NCBI GenBank assembly: GCA_963799975.1
Contig: CAWCZF010000008.1
Span: 185,918-249,917, forward strand
Source: Actinoallomurus sp963799975
Lineage (GTDB): Bacteria; Actinomycetota; Actinomycetes; Streptosporangiales; Streptosporangiaceae
Reading direction: 5' to 3'
DNA length: 64,000 bases
Shown here: one piece after another, positions 13,730 through 23,169 of the stretch
How the letters are laid out: the number at the start of each line of letters is the position of its first letter
Numbering within the stretch: the first letter of the stretch is position 1
Notes under the pieces: generated by a model
Databases searched by the model: none
Told to the model about the DNA's origin: nothing
The model's input: only the letters and a program-made list of their open reading frames with translations
Program-made: the position numbers and the translations under genes

Positions 13730-14950
13730 CTATACGCGGCGTGAGCGTTCGAGTGCGTCCCAGAACCCGCGCCTGAGCGCGTGTCGCACCTCGTCGTGCA
13801 GCAGGAAGTCGATCGGCAGCGAGGAGCCCTGAAGGAGCCGCGCCTCAAGGTCTGACGGCATTCGGGGCTTGCGGGCGAGCACCGCCTCGAGCCACAGCGC
13901 GGGCGCGTCGCGCGCGACCGACTCGCCGAAGTCTTGGCCTTCCTGATGCGCGGCCTTGACCGCGTCGGACAGCGTCGGCGTGGACTGCTGCGGCTGTGGC
14001 GGCGGGATCTGCTGCGGGCCGGTGTAGGGGCCGACGGGCTGTTGGACGTACTGCGGCGTGCCGTTGCCCTGTCCGGTGCCGGTCGCGGCGCGCGGCGCGG
14101 GCGGTGCGGGCGCCGGCTTCGGTGGTACGACCGGCGGAATGGCCGGTGAGATCGTGGGCGGGGTCGGCGCGGCGTGGCTGGGCGCGGAGCGCAGCGGCGG
14201 CACGGAGATCGCCGGCGTGCTCGGCGGCGGCGGCTGACCCAGGCCGGCCGGCGAGGGGCTGCCGAGCTGCGGCGGGTGCGCGGTGATCGGCGTGCTCGGC
14301 GGCGGGCTCGCGTGCTGGGCAGGCGAGTGCAGCGGCGCCAGCACACCGCTCGACTGGCCGCCGGAGTGACCACCCGCGTGCCCGTTCGACAGCGGCGGCG
14401 TCGAAGTGTCCACCCCGGCCAGCAGGTTGACGTACGGCCGCAGGTGCCCGGAGCCGATCTCGATGAGGTCGTCGCACTCGTGGCGGAGCACGCGGGAGAT
14501 GGTCCAGTTGCCATCGACCGCGACATGCACGACCGTCACGCGCACTCCGTGGTCCTGCGCCTCGGCGATCACCGGGGCGATGTCCTCGTCACCGCTGACC
14601 ACGACGGCGTCCGCCACGCCGTGGTTGCGTGCGAGCGTCATCAGGTCGCGGTGGATCTCGGTGTCGACGCCCTCGCGGCGGCCGGGCCGGATGCGGGAGA
14701 GCCGGAGCTTGATGCCGGGCAGGTCGGCCAGTGCGTCGTGCTCGGGCGAACGGCGTGCCTCGACCGTCGCCTCGTACCAGTAGCAGCGCAGCAGCGGCAG
14801 CCCGGTGCGCTCGCGCGCCAGGTTGCCGAGCAGTTGGAGTAGGCCGCTGAAATCCCACGAGGTGGACTCACGACGGCGGGTTCCGTGCACCGCCATCGCG
14901 CCGTCCGCCAGGAGATAGCTGGCATCAACGAACAGCGCGCAGCGATCCAC
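13730..14950 (-). CDS. NYN-domain (PIN-like) RNase with long Pro-rich linker
   Basis: The start is taken at GTG 14950, preceded by an AGGAAGGGG site; an in-frame GTG at 14974 would add 8 residues. Residues 1-175 form a NYN domain: CALFVDASYLL, GVDTEIHRDLMTLA and VVSGDEDIAPVIAEA carry the conserved acidic residues of a metal-dependent nuclease. Residues 180-335 are a Pro/Ser/Gly-rich disordered linker. The end (residues 340-405) is a small helical domain (SDAVKAAHQEGQDFGESVA, LLHDEVRHALRRGFWDAL). The family cleaves RNA; the specific target is unknown. Confidence 0.75.
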   Translation of the reverse strand: MDRCALFVDASYLLADGAMAVHGTRRRESTSWDFSGLLQLLGNLARERTGLPLLRCYWYEATVEARRSPEHDALADLPGIKLRLSRIRPGRREGVDTEIHRDLMTLARNHGVADAVVVSGDEDIAPVIAEAQDHGVRVTVVHVAVDGNWTISRVLRHECDDLIEIGSGHLRPYVNLLAGVDTSTPPLSNGHAGGHSGGQSSGVLAPLHSPAQHASPPPSTPITAHPPQLGSPSPAGLGQPPPPSTPAISVPPLRSAPSHAAPTPPTISPAIPPVVPPKPAPAPPAPRAATGTGQGNGTPQYVQQPVGPYTGPQQIPPPQPQQSTPTLSDAVKAAHQEGQDFGESVARDAPALWLEAVLARKPRMPSDLEARLLQGSSLPIDFLLHDEVRHALRRGFWDALERSRRV

Positions 14951-15278
14951 GCGACACCGCCCCTTCCTCGGCACGAGACCCTATATCTGCGACCCACGGG
15001 TGAGCTTTCGAGCCGGCGAGCGACCTTGGGCAACCAAAGCGTAGTGAAGTCCGCCGCTGGCGTATGCCGATCCAGTAATTGGAGTCTCCTGAGGAGTATG
15101 GGGCGAATGCGGCTTACTTACGCTCGGGTGGCCTGACTTGTCCCGCGTGTCGACGTTGACTCAGTCGTTCGCCACTGTACGACGAGTCGGCTGACGACAC
15201 AGCGTGACTTACGAAGCCCGATCAATCCTCACGTCCGTTCGGCGACGGTATCACCCGGTTCTGAGGCGACGGAACATC
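14951..15278. other. Gap of 328 bp, no gene seen
   Basis: It lies upstream of the NYN gene and downstream of the alpha/beta hydrolase. It is less GC-biased than its flanks and should contain the NYN promoter. I find no convincing hairpin, tRNA or small ORF. Confidence 0.4.
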
Positions 15279-15863
15279 TCAGAGCGCCGACATCAGCGCG
15301 CTCAGCGCCCGTGCCGTACCGGCCGGATCCGCGGCCGGCGCGAAGTGTCCGGCCAGGTGGTCGGCGACCGGCCAGCCCCGCATCCGCGCCTGCCTCACCT
15401 GGTCGTCGTGGCGCTCGGAGGTGCGCAGGTAGCCGCACGGTGCGTCCGGCCAGTCCTGGGGCAGCGGTGAGTCCTCGGCGAAGAAGTCCGCGCCACGAGC
15501 ACGCAGCGTGACGCCCGCGGGGTGCTCCTCGGGCGCGTACGGGGTCGCGCGGCCGCCCGGGAGCGTCGCGTCGACGAAGACATACGCGCCGACGAGCCGG
15601 TGCGCCGCGCGCTGTGCCGCCCCGATCGGCGGCAGGAGCCGCCCGGCGTCGCCGTGCGCGACCAGCACGACCGGCGGCTTCACTCCCGCCGCCATGATCT
15701 CCAGCGCGGCGCGCGCCACATAGCGTCCGGCGTACGGCGGCCGGTCGTCGTCGGCGACCTCGGGGGTCACCACGTCGTACGCGCTCAGCGCCTCGCGCAG
15801 GCCGCCCCACGCCGACGCCGTGGTCAGCGGGCTGTGCAGCAGGACGAGTGTGCCTGGTGTCAT
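15279..15863 (-). CDS. Small alpha/beta-hydrolase-like protein with atypical nucleophile elbow
   Basis: 194 residues from ATG 15863. The fold signs are clear (TLVLLHSPLTTASAWGGLREAL, then VVLVAHGDAGRLLPPI, then VFVDATLPGG). At the nucleophile elbow, where the family has S-x-G, the sequence reads AHGDAG, so Asp rather than Ser is in the key position. It may use Asp, or be inactive. The gene is divergent from pyrE with only 16 bp between the two start codons, so the promoters must overlap. Confidence 0.65.
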   Translation of the reverse strand: MTPGTLVLLHSPLTTASAWGGLREALSAYDVVTPEVADDDRPPYAGRYVARAALEIMAAGVKPPVVLVAHGDAGRLLPPIGAAQRAAHRLVGAYVFVDATLPGGRATPYAPEEHPAGVTLRARGADFFAEDSPLPQDWPDAPCGYLRTSERHDDQVRQARMRGWPVADHLAGHFAPAADPAGTARALSALMSAL

Positions 15864-15866
15864 GGC

Positions 15867-15872
15867 TACAGT
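15867..15872 (+). promoter_or_regulatory. Leaderless -10 box of pyrE
   Basis: TACAGT fits the actinobacterial -10 pattern TANNNT and ends 7 nt before the pyrE ATG, placing the transcript start at or next to the start codon. Confidence 0.5.
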
Positions 15873-15879
15873 TTCAGGC

Positions 15880-16416
15880 ATGACGGACCGGGACGATCTC
15901 CTCGCCGAGATCAAGAGCAAGGCGGTCGTGCACGGCCGGGTGGTGCTGTCGTCCGGGCGGGAGGCCGACTTCTACGTCGACCTGCGCCGCGTGACGCTCG
16001 ACGGGCTCGCCGCGCCGCTGGTGGGGCGTGCGATGCTCGACCTCACCGACGACCTCGGGTACGACGCGGTGGGCGGGCTGACGCTCGGCGCCGATCCCGT
16101 CGCCACCGCGATGCTGCACGCCGCCGCGGCGCGCGGGCAGCGGCTCGACGCCTTCGTCGTGCGCAAGGAGGGCAAGGCCCACGGGTTGCAACGGCGTGTC
16201 GAGGGGCCGGACGTGTCCGGACGGCGTGTCCTGGCGGTCGAGGACACCTCTACGACGGGGGGCTCGGTGCTCACGGCGGTCGAGGCGCTGCGCGAGGCGG
16301 GTGCGGAGATCGCCGGCGTGGCCACCATCGTGGAACGCGGCGCCGCGCCGCGCATCGCCGAGGCCGGTCTGGAGTATCGGTCGGTGTTCACGCTCGGCGA
16401 CCTCGGCCTCGACTGA
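15880..16416 (+). CDS. pyrE: Orotate phosphoribosyltransferase
   Basis: 178 residues. Joins orotate to PRPP in pyrimidine synthesis. The PRPP loop is VLAVEDTSTTGGS near residue 114-126; the conserved flexible loop region is FVVRKEGKAHGLQRRVEG. Length is normal for the family. No ribosome site is seen; the promoter spacing suggests a leaderless mRNA. Confidence 0.95.
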   Translation: MTDRDDLLAEIKSKAVVHGRVVLSSGREADFYVDLRRVTLDGLAAPLVGRAMLDLTDDLGYDAVGGLTLGADPVATAMLHAAAARGQRLDAFVVRKEGKAHGLQRRVEGPDVSGRRVLAVEDTSTTGGSVLTAVEALREAGAEIAGVATIVERGAAPRIAEAGLEYRSVFTLGDLGLD

Positions 16417-16431
16417 GCGCCGCGGGGGCAC

Positions 16432-16884
16432 CTACTGCGGCGAGGGCACCTCGTAGGTTTTGGCCTCGCCGCGCCGGCCTCTCGGCTGGAGTCTGCCGTT
16501 TATGGTCACCGTGACACTGCCGGCGTCCTGTACGGCCACGGTCAGCCGAGTCTCGTTGAAGATGCGGCGCTCGTGCTGGGTGAGGCTGCCGTGGAACTGC
16601 ACGTCCGTCGGGCCGGGCCCGGCGACGAACACCGGGCACTGCACGGCCAGGCAGTAGATCACGATCGTGTTGCCGACCCTGCCACGTGACGCGCTCGGCT
16701 TGGCGGTGTGCGTGCTGGCGGCCGGGGTGGACGCGGCGGCGTTCGGTTTGCTCGCGTCCTTACTCGTGAGTGCACCCCACAGGGCGATGCCACCGATGAC
16801 GAGCAGCCCGAATGCCAGCACTACGGCGAGCACCGCAATGGCTATGCGTGCGAGACCCATAGGGTCCGACCGGTGACGTCCCAC
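16432..16884 (-). CDS. Single-pass membrane protein with DUF4115/RodZ-C-like outer domain
   Basis: 150 residues from GTG 16884; an ATG at 16860 is an alternative. One hydrophobic segment (residues 12-36) is followed by a Ser/Thr/Ala-rich linker. A C-terminal beta domain with LTVAVQDAGSVTVTINGR resembles the DUF4115 end of RodZ-like proteins. It has no N-terminal helix-turn-helix, so it is not a full RodZ. It converges on pyrE with a 15-bp gap. Confidence 0.6.
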   Translation of the reverse strand: MGRHRSDPMGLARIAIAVLAVVLAFGLLVIGGIALWGALTSKDASKPNAAASTPAASTHTAKPSASRGRVGNTIVIYCLAVQCPVFVAGPGPTDVQFHGSLTQHERRIFNETRLTVAVQDAGSVTVTINGRLQPRGRRGEAKTYEVPSPQ

Positions 16885-16913
16885 AGAGGGAGGTTAGCGA
16901 TAACCAGGCACCG

Positions 16914-17588
16914 TCAGCGACGGTGACGGCCAGTTGGTTGTTGCGGCTTGGGCGACTTGTGCCCTTCGGAGCGCCTGCCGCGGAGCACCTCGCGCACCAC
17001 CGGGATCACCGACACCAGGATGGCGAGTGCGACCACAGGCAGCACGAACTTGTCGATTCCCTTCACGCGGTCACCCAGGAATCGGCCGATCAGGATGATC
17101 GTTTCGGTCCAGAGCACCCCACCCACGACATTCCACACAAAAAACCTGATCGCCGACATCTCAAGCGTTCCGGCGAGCGGGTTGAGGAACGTACGGACCA
17201 CGGGAACGAACCTCGCGAGCACCACGGCCTTGGCGGGGCCGAACTTGTTGAAGTAGTGCTCGGCCTTGTCGACATGGTCCGGGTTGAAGATGCGGGAGTT
17301 CGGCCGCTCGAAGAGCTTGCGCCCGTACTTGGCTCCCAGGAAGTGGCCCACCTGCGCGCCCGCGATGGCGCAGAGCGGCGCGCCGATCATCAGGACGGGG
17401 AGGGACAGCGGGTGCGTGAGGCCGCCTGCCGCCACGGTGTAGATCCCGGCACTGACCAGCAGCGTGTCGCCGGGGAGGAAGAACCCGACGAGCAGTCCGG
17501 TCTCGGCGAAGATGATGACCAGGACTCCGATGAGCCCGAAAGTCGCGATGAGGGACTTGGGATCCAGGACGTTCACGGCGAGAACCAC
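16914..17588 (-). CDS. DedA-family membrane protein
   Basis: 224 residues from GTG 17588. The SNARE_assoc/DedA core has ETGLLVGFFLPGDTLLVSAG, GAQVGHFLGAKYGRKLF and RFVPVVRTFLNPLAG, with conserved acidic and Arg residues of these proton-linked lipid flippases/scramblases. About five membrane segments and a basic tail. M. tuberculosis keeps a DedA gene (Rv0364) next to fba, as here. Confidence 0.88.
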   Translation of the reverse strand: MVLAVNVLDPKSLIATFGLIGVLVIIFAETGLLVGFFLPGDTLLVSAGIYTVAAGGLTHPLSLPVLMIGAPLCAIAGAQVGHFLGAKYGRKLFERPNSRIFNPDHVDKAEHYFNKFGPAKAVVLARFVPVVRTFLNPLAGTLEMSAIRFFVWNVVGGVLWTETIILIGRFLGDRVKGIDKFVLPVVALAILVSVIPVVREVLRGRRSEGHKSPKPQQPTGRHRR

Positions 17589-17692
17589 GCGCCGAGCGTA
17601 CCGGTAGGTGTGCCCTGGTCTCCGCCATGCGACTGATTTCGGGATACTGGAAGAGAGCCCGCCGGGAGCCACGCCCTAAGGAAGGAACATTC

Positions 17693-18715
<1,023 letters not shown>

Positions 18716-18851
18716 CGACGGCGTCTCAGGCGGTGGGCGGCCGCCCTACGCGGCGCCCACCGTAGTGGCCACATGCCGAAACACCGTGTCGGCGGAAACT
18801 TCCGACCAGCGGAAATAGGAGATCCGCCGGCAATTGGGCAGGATGTGGTTC

Positions 18852-19265
18852 ATGGAGCAACAGAACCTCCTCGGAGGGCCACCACCGACCGAGCTGCCGG
18901 ACAACCCGGAGGCCCGCCAGGCTCTCGAAGCCGGCGTGGACCCGTTCGAGGTGGCCGCGCGCTTTCCCGACCATCCCGCCGCCTGGGCCGGGCTCGCCGA
19001 TCGCGCCTTCGCGAACGGCGACGTCATCGAGTCCTACGCCTACGCCCGCACCGGTTACCACCGGGGGCTGGACCAACTGCGCCGGGCAGGCTGGCGCGGC
19101 CAGGGCCCGATCCCGTGGCAGCACGAGCCCAACCGCGGCTTCCTGCGCTCGCTGCACGCACTCGCACGCGCGTCCGCCGCGATCGGCGACAAAGACGAGG
19201 CCGAACGCTGCCGTACGTTCCTGCGCGACAGTAGTTCGGCGGCCGTCGAGGTTCTGGCCACCTGA
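18852..19265 (+). CDS. DUF3151 family protein
   Basis: 137 residues from ATG 18852; ATG 18843 is in frame too. The PATRIC-like core LPDNPEARQALEAGVDPFEVAARFP, the HPAAWAGLADRAF stretch and a helical end are typical of this actinobacterium-only family, whose function is unknown. Its place between fba and purA is conserved in M. tuberculosis. Confidence 0.75.
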   Translation: MEQQNLLGGPPPTELPDNPEARQALEAGVDPFEVAARFPDHPAAWAGLADRAFANGDVIESYAYARTGYHRGLDQLRRAGWRGQGPIPWQHEPNRGFLRSLHALARASAAIGDKDEAERCRTFLRDSSSAAVEVLAT

Positions 19266-19319
19266 CCGGCTTGTCCCGTTTTCCTGGTGGCCGTCCGGCG
19301 GGTACGCTCTGATCGCAAG

Positions 19320-19347
19320 AGCCCCTGTCGCTGCTTGCGCAGGGGCT
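19320..19347 (+). promoter_or_regulatory. Hairpin in the purA leader
   Basis: An 8-bp perfect stem (19320-19327 with 19340-19347, 12-nt loop) lies 25 bp before the purA start and downstream of a possible -10 TACGCT at 19303. It could be a leader attenuator-type structure or the terminator of the preceding gene; the sequence does not decide. Confidence 0.4.
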
Positions 19348-19372
19348 TCGTCGATGTCAGGGGAGAACACCC

Positions 19373-20656
19373 ATGCCGGCCATCGTGCTCGTCGGCGCCC
19401 AGTGGGGTGACGAAGGCAAGGGCAAGGCCACCGACATCCTCGGCGGCGATGTCGACTATGTCGTGCGTTATCAGGGCGGGAACAACGCGGGACACACGGT
19501 CGTCATCGGCGACCAGTCCTACGCGCTGCATCTGCTGCCGTCCGGGGTGCTGTCGCCGGAGGTCGTACCCGTCATCGGCAACGGCGTGGTCATCGACCCG
19601 GGTGTGCTGTTGGAGGAGATCGACGGGCTGAAGAAGCGCGGAATCTCGTGCGACCGCCTGTTGATCTCCGCCAACGCGCACCTGATCATGCCCCACCACA
19701 AGGCGCTCGACAAAGTCACCGAACGCTTCCTGGGCAAGGCCCAGATCGGCACCACCGGGCGCGGCATCGGCCCGGCGTACGGCGACAAGATCGCGCGGAT
19801 GGGCATCCGGGTGCAGGACCTGCTCGACCCGGGCATCCTCGAGCAGAAGCTCGAACTCGCCCTGCGCGACAAGAACCAGATCCTCGCCAAGGTCTACAAC
19901 CGCCGGGCGATCGAGATCGAGGCGATCGTCGAGGAGTTCGTCGCGTACGGCGAGCGGCTGCGCCCGCACATCGCCGACACCGCGCTGGTCGTCAACCGGG
20001 CCCTCGACGAGGGCAAGGTCGTGCTGCTGGAGGGCGCGCAGGGCACCCTGCTCGACGTCGACCACGGCACCTACCCGTTCGTCACCTCCTCCAGCCCGAC
20101 CTCGGGCGGCGCGTGCGCGGGCTCGGGCGTCGGCCCGACGCGCATCACCAAGGTGATCGGCATCCTGAAGGCGTACACCACGCGTGTCGGCTCGGGGCCG
20201 TTCCCGACCGAGCTGCTCGACGAGACCGGCGAGTGGCTGCGCACGACCGGCGGCGAGTACGGCGTGACGACCGGCCGCGACCGGCGCTGCGGGTGGTTCG
20301 ACGCGGTGATCGCGCGCTACGCCACGCGGATCAACGGCGTCACCGACTACTTCCTCACCAAGCTGGACGTGCTGTCCGGCCTGGAGCGGGTGCCGGTCTG
20401 CGTGGCGTATGAGATCGACGGCGAGCGCTGCGACGAGCTGCCGATGACCCAGACCGGGTTCCACCACGCCAAGCCGATCTATGAGCACCTCGACGGCTGG
20501 CAGGAGGACATCTCCAGCGCCAAGGTCCTGGAGGACCTGCCGGGCAAGGCGCGCGACTACGTCAACGCGCTGGAGGAGATGTCGGGCGCGCGGATCTCGG
20601 CCATCGGCGTCGGCCCGGGCCGCGACCAGACGGTCCAGATCCACCCGCTGTCCTGA
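19373..20656 (+). CDS. purA: Adenylosuccinate synthetase
   Basis: 427 residues. Joins IMP and aspartate with GTP in AMP synthesis. The GTP loop AIVLVGAQWGDEGKGKATD starts at residue 3; NNAGHTVV, the IMP-site TTGRGIGPAY, and the C-terminal GVGPGRDQTVQI are all present. The ATG follows GGGGAGAAC. Works with purB and purD found 4-5 kb downstream. Confidence 0.97.
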   Translation: MPAIVLVGAQWGDEGKGKATDILGGDVDYVVRYQGGNNAGHTVVIGDQSYALHLLPSGVLSPEVVPVIGNGVVIDPGVLLEEIDGLKKRGISCDRLLISANAHLIMPHHKALDKVTERFLGKAQIGTTGRGIGPAYGDKIARMGIRVQDLLDPGILEQKLELALRDKNQILAKVYNRRAIEIEAIVEEFVAYGERLRPHIADTALVVNRALDEGKVVLLEGAQGTLLDVDHGTYPFVTSSSPTSGGACAGSGVGPTRITKVIGILKAYTTRVGSGPFPTELLDETGEWLRTTGGEYGVTTGRDRRCGWFDAVIARYATRINGVTDYFLTKLDVLSGLERVPVCVAYEIDGERCDELPMTQTGFHHAKPIYEHLDGWQEDISSAKVLEDLPGKARDYVNALEEMSGARISAIGVGPGRDQTVQIHPLS

Positions 20657-20668
20657 CGCCCTACCCTG

Positions 20669-21535
20669 GTGCCCGTGGAGATCCAGGGGCACCGGGGTGC
20701 GCGCGGGCTGTGGCCGGAGAACACCGTCGGCGGGTTCGCCCGCACGCTCGAACTCGGCGTCGACGTGCTCGAACTCGACGTCGCGCTGACCGCCGACGGC
20801 GTGCCGGTGCTCCACCACGACCAGGCGCTGCGGGGCGACACCGTACGCGACCGCGGGCCGTGCCGTCCGCAGGACCCGATGTACCCCTACGTCGGCCGCC
20901 CGATCCGCGAGCTGACGCTCGCGCAGGTCAAGACGGTCGACGCGGGGATACTCCACGAGCGGTTCGCCGACACGCAGACGCCGCTGCCGGGCGCCGAGGT
21001 GCCGACGCTGGCGGAGGTGTGCGCGCTGGTCGCGCCGCACGACGTACGCCTGGCGGTCGAGATCAAGACCGACCCGTCGTGGCCGGAGGTCGAGACGATC
21101 ACGGCCGCGGCGGTGAAGATCCTGGAGTCCCACGGCCTGACCGAGCGGTCGCGGCTCCTCGCCTTCGACTGGCGCGTCCTGGGCGTGGCGCTCGAGCTGC
21201 TGCCGGGCGGCGATCGGGTCGCGCTGGTCGAGCCGGACACCCTGGAGGCGTCCTGGATGGCCGGCCACGACCCGGCGGGCGGCCTCGTCGCCGCGGCTTC
21301 CGCCGCCGGGGCCACGATGATCTCGCCCAAGAAGGTCATGGTCACCCCCGAGCTTGTCGCCACGGCGCACGACCGCGGCCTGGCCGTCGTCGTGTGGACG
21401 GTGAACGACCCGGCGGAGATGGTGCGCTACATCGCGTTCGGCGCGGACGCCCTCGTCACCGACTACCCCGACCGCCTGCGTACGGTCCTGGGCGATCGCG
21501 CCGGGGTTCAGGGGACGAACGCGATCTCCGGATAG
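20669..21535 (+). CDS. Glycerophosphodiester phosphodiesterase
   Basis: 288 residues (286 if it starts at GTG 20675, which has a leaderless -10 TACCCT ending 7 nt before it). GDPD barrel: HRGARGLWPENTVGGF with the catalytic His/Arg/Glu, ELDVALTADGVPVLHHD with the metal ligands, and VVVWTVNDPAEM plus GADALVTDYPDRL at the end. Releases glycerol-3-phosphate from deacylated lipids. Cytosolic, no signal peptide. Confidence 0.88.
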   Translation: MPVEIQGHRGARGLWPENTVGGFARTLELGVDVLELDVALTADGVPVLHHDQALRGDTVRDRGPCRPQDPMYPYVGRPIRELTLAQVKTVDAGILHERFADTQTPLPGAEVPTLAEVCALVAPHDVRLAVEIKTDPSWPEVETITAAAVKILESHGLTERSRLLAFDWRVLGVALELLPGGDRVALVEPDTLEASWMAGHDPAGGLVAAASAAGATMISPKKVMVTPELVATAHDRGLAVVVWTVNDPAEMVRYIAFGADALVTDYPDRLRTVLGDRAGVQGTNAISG

Positions 21536-21819
21536 CGCGGCGACGGCCCGTCCAGCAGGTGGTCGTCGCGGTGGCGCAGGTGCAGGTCGAAGAACGCGAC
21601 CAGGTAGGCACGCTCGGCGGCGACGGCACGTACGGGGTCGATCGTGCCGACGAGGCCGGTCAGCTGGGCGACCACCGGCGGCGGGATCGGGAGCGTCCGC
21701 TCCAGCTGCCGTACGAGCAGGGACAGGTCCGTGTAGGTCTCGTGCGCCGAATCGCGCAGGAGCAGTTCGCGCCGCCAGCCTCGGTCGAGAAGGTCTTCGA
21801 CCGAGGCTGGCGGCGACAC
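21508..21819 (-). pseudogene. 3' remnant of an alpha/beta hydrolase gene
   Basis: About 100 residues that look like the tail of an alpha/beta hydrolase or lipase (AYLVAFFDLHLRHRDDHLLD, then SPRYPEIAFVP), without any catalytic domain. The 5' side stops at a large inverted repeat, so the upstream part has been lost. The 3' end overlaps the GDPD gene by 28 bp. Confidence 0.5.
21771..21814. repeat. Perfect 18-bp inverted repeat at a gene break point
   Basis: Arms 21771-21788 and 21797-21814 are perfect reverse complements with an 8-nt spacer. One arm codes for the first residues of the hydrolase remnant; the other lies just beyond it. This is stronger than any terminator in the window but has no T-run. 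Confidence 0.7.
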
Positions 21820-21848
21820 GGCGGCCGCGACAGGCCGCGCACGCGATC

Positions 21849-21886
21849 TCAGGGACCGGCCAGGGACATCCCTGAGCCGTCCCTGA
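21849..21886 (-). terminator. Probable corA terminator
   Basis: An 8-bp stem (21849-21856 with 21879-21886) with an inner 5-bp hairpin, 13 bp past the corA stop. Confidence 0.5.
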
Positions 21887-21898
21887 GGAGGGCGGGGG

Positions 21899-23014
21899 TC
21901 AGAGCCAGCCGGTACGGCGGAAGCGGCGGTAGAGCGTGTAGCAGGAGGCCGCGATGACGCCGAGGACCATCGCGTAGCCGTACTTCCAGTGCAGCTCGGG
22001 CATGTGGGAGAAGTTCATGCCGTAGACGCCGGTGATCGCGGTCGGCAGCGCGAGGATCGCCGCCCACGCGGAGATCTTGCGCATGTCGTGGTTGTCGGTG
22101 ACCGTCACCTGGGTGAGGTGTGCCTGGAGTATCGGCGTGAGCAGTTCGTCCGCGGCCTCGACCTGCTCGCGTACGCGGGACAGGTGATCGTCGACGTCGC
22201 GGAAGTACTCACGGATCTCTGCGGGCACGAAACGGCGTCCCACGAGGTTGCGCATCGGCCCGGCGAGCGGCCCGACCGCACGCTTGAGCTGGATGACCTC
22301 GCGCTTCAGCCGGTAGATCCGCTCGGCCTGGTTGGTGGCGTCGGCGGAGAAGACGCACTCCTCGACGTCGTCGATGTCCTCCTGCACGGCGTCCGCGACG
22401 GAGATGTAGCCGTCGACGACCCGGTCGGCGATGGCGTGCAGCACCGCCGCGGGGCCGAGGGCCAGCCGCTCCGTGCTCTCCTCCAGCCGCATGCGCACCG
22501 GGCCCAGCGCGCCGTGCGCGCCGTGGCGTACGGTCACCACGAAGTCGGGGCCGCAGAAGATCATGATCTCGCCGGTCTGCACCACGTCGGCGTCGCCGCG
22601 CTCGACGTAGCCGACCGTCTTCATGACGAAGAACTGCACCTCGTCGTAGCGCTCGAACTTGGGCCGCTGGTGCGCGTGGATGGCGTCCTCGACCGCGAGC
22701 GGGTGCAGGCCGAACACCTCGGCGAGGCTCTCCAACTCGGCCGCGTCGGGCTCGTGCAGGCCCACCCACACGAACCGGCTCCGCGCCTCGGCATGGAGGT
22801 TGGTGGCGTACTCGGCGGACTGCGGCGCGCGTACGAGGCGTACGGCGTCGGCGACCGTCGGAGTGTCGACGCGCTCGCCGTCGAGGTAGGCGGCCCAGTC
22901 GATGACGGCCGAGCCGCGGTGCGGCGACAGGTGGCGCGTGCCACGGCCGGGACGGGCCAGCGGCTTGAAGAGCACGCGGGTCGTACGGGTGGGGCGAACC
23001 TTGGTCATGGCCAT
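21899..23014 (-). CDS. corA: CorA-type magnesium/cobalt transporter
   Basis: 371 residues from ATG 23014. A long cytoplasmic alpha/beta domain (VWVGLHEPDAAELESLAEVF, HPLAVEDAIHAHQRPKFERY) and stalk helix precede two C-terminal membrane helices with the signature YGMNF near residue 331. Forms a pentameric Mg2+ channel. It is preceded by an unusual leader (proline-rich ORF and start-site hairpin), which suggests Mg2+-linked translation control. M. tuberculosis has mgtE rather than corA at the equivalent locus. Confidence 0.93.
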   Translation of the reverse strand: MAMTKVRPTRTTRVLFKPLARPGRGTRHLSPHRGSAVIDWAAYLDGERVDTPTVADAVRLVRAPQSAEYATNLHAEARSRFVWVGLHEPDAAELESLAEVFGLHPLAVEDAIHAHQRPKFERYDEVQFFVMKTVGYVERGDADVVQTGEIMIFCGPDFVVTVRHGAHGALGPVRMRLEESTERLALGPAAVLHAIADRVVDGYISVADAVQEDIDDVEECVFSADATNQAERIYRLKREVIQLKRAVGPLAGPMRNLVGRRFVPAEIREYFRDVDDHLSRVREQVEAADELLTPILQAHLTQVTVTDNHDMRKISAWAAILALPTAITGVYGMNFSHMPELHWKYGYAMVLGVIAASCYTLYRRFRRTGWL

Positions 23015-23017
23015 CAG

Positions 23018-23032
23018 GGGGAATCCTTCCCC
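23018..23032 (-). promoter_or_regulatory. Hairpin enclosing the corA ribosome-binding site
   Basis: In the mRNA, GGGGAA-GGA-UUCCCC forms a 6-bp stem whose 5' arm and loop hold the purine-rich GGAAGGA ribosome site, 3 nt before the corA AUG. Translation of corA would need this stem to open. Confidence 0.6.
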
Positions 23033-23070
23033 GGCCCGGCTCACGCGCGACGACTGCGCGCTGACCCGAT

Positions 23071-23169
23071 CTAGAGCGGGGAGCGCGCGTCGCGAGAGGC
23101 CGGACGCCGAGTCGAGGGGGTCGTACTAGGAGGAATCTCGGCGCTACCGCTAGGTTCACCAGGACTCAT
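23071..23169 (-). CDS. Proline-rich 32-residue leader ORF of corA
   Basis: MSPGEPSGSAEIPPSTTPST is the first part of a 32-residue peptide with seven prolines, including a PP pair. It begins with ATG 23169. Its ribosome site at 23176-23185 (TAAGGAGGTG) is a 10-base match to the 16S anti-Shine-Dalgarno with 6-nt spacing, the best in the window. It ends 56 nt before corA. A CCTCCT inside codons 13-14 could pair with the AGGAGG of its own ribosome site. Mg2+-sensing Pro-rich leader peptides are known for Salmonella mgtA (MgtL) and corA (CorL); this one is unrelated in sequence. The regulatory role is inferred. Confidence 0.7.
   Translation of the reverse strand: MSPGEPSGSAEIPPSTTPSTRRPASRDARSPL

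Noticed and set aside
19055..21370. 771-codon minus-strand open frame over purA and the GDPD gene
   Set aside because: Antisense shadow of purA; Arg/His/Val-rich composition typical of such frames.
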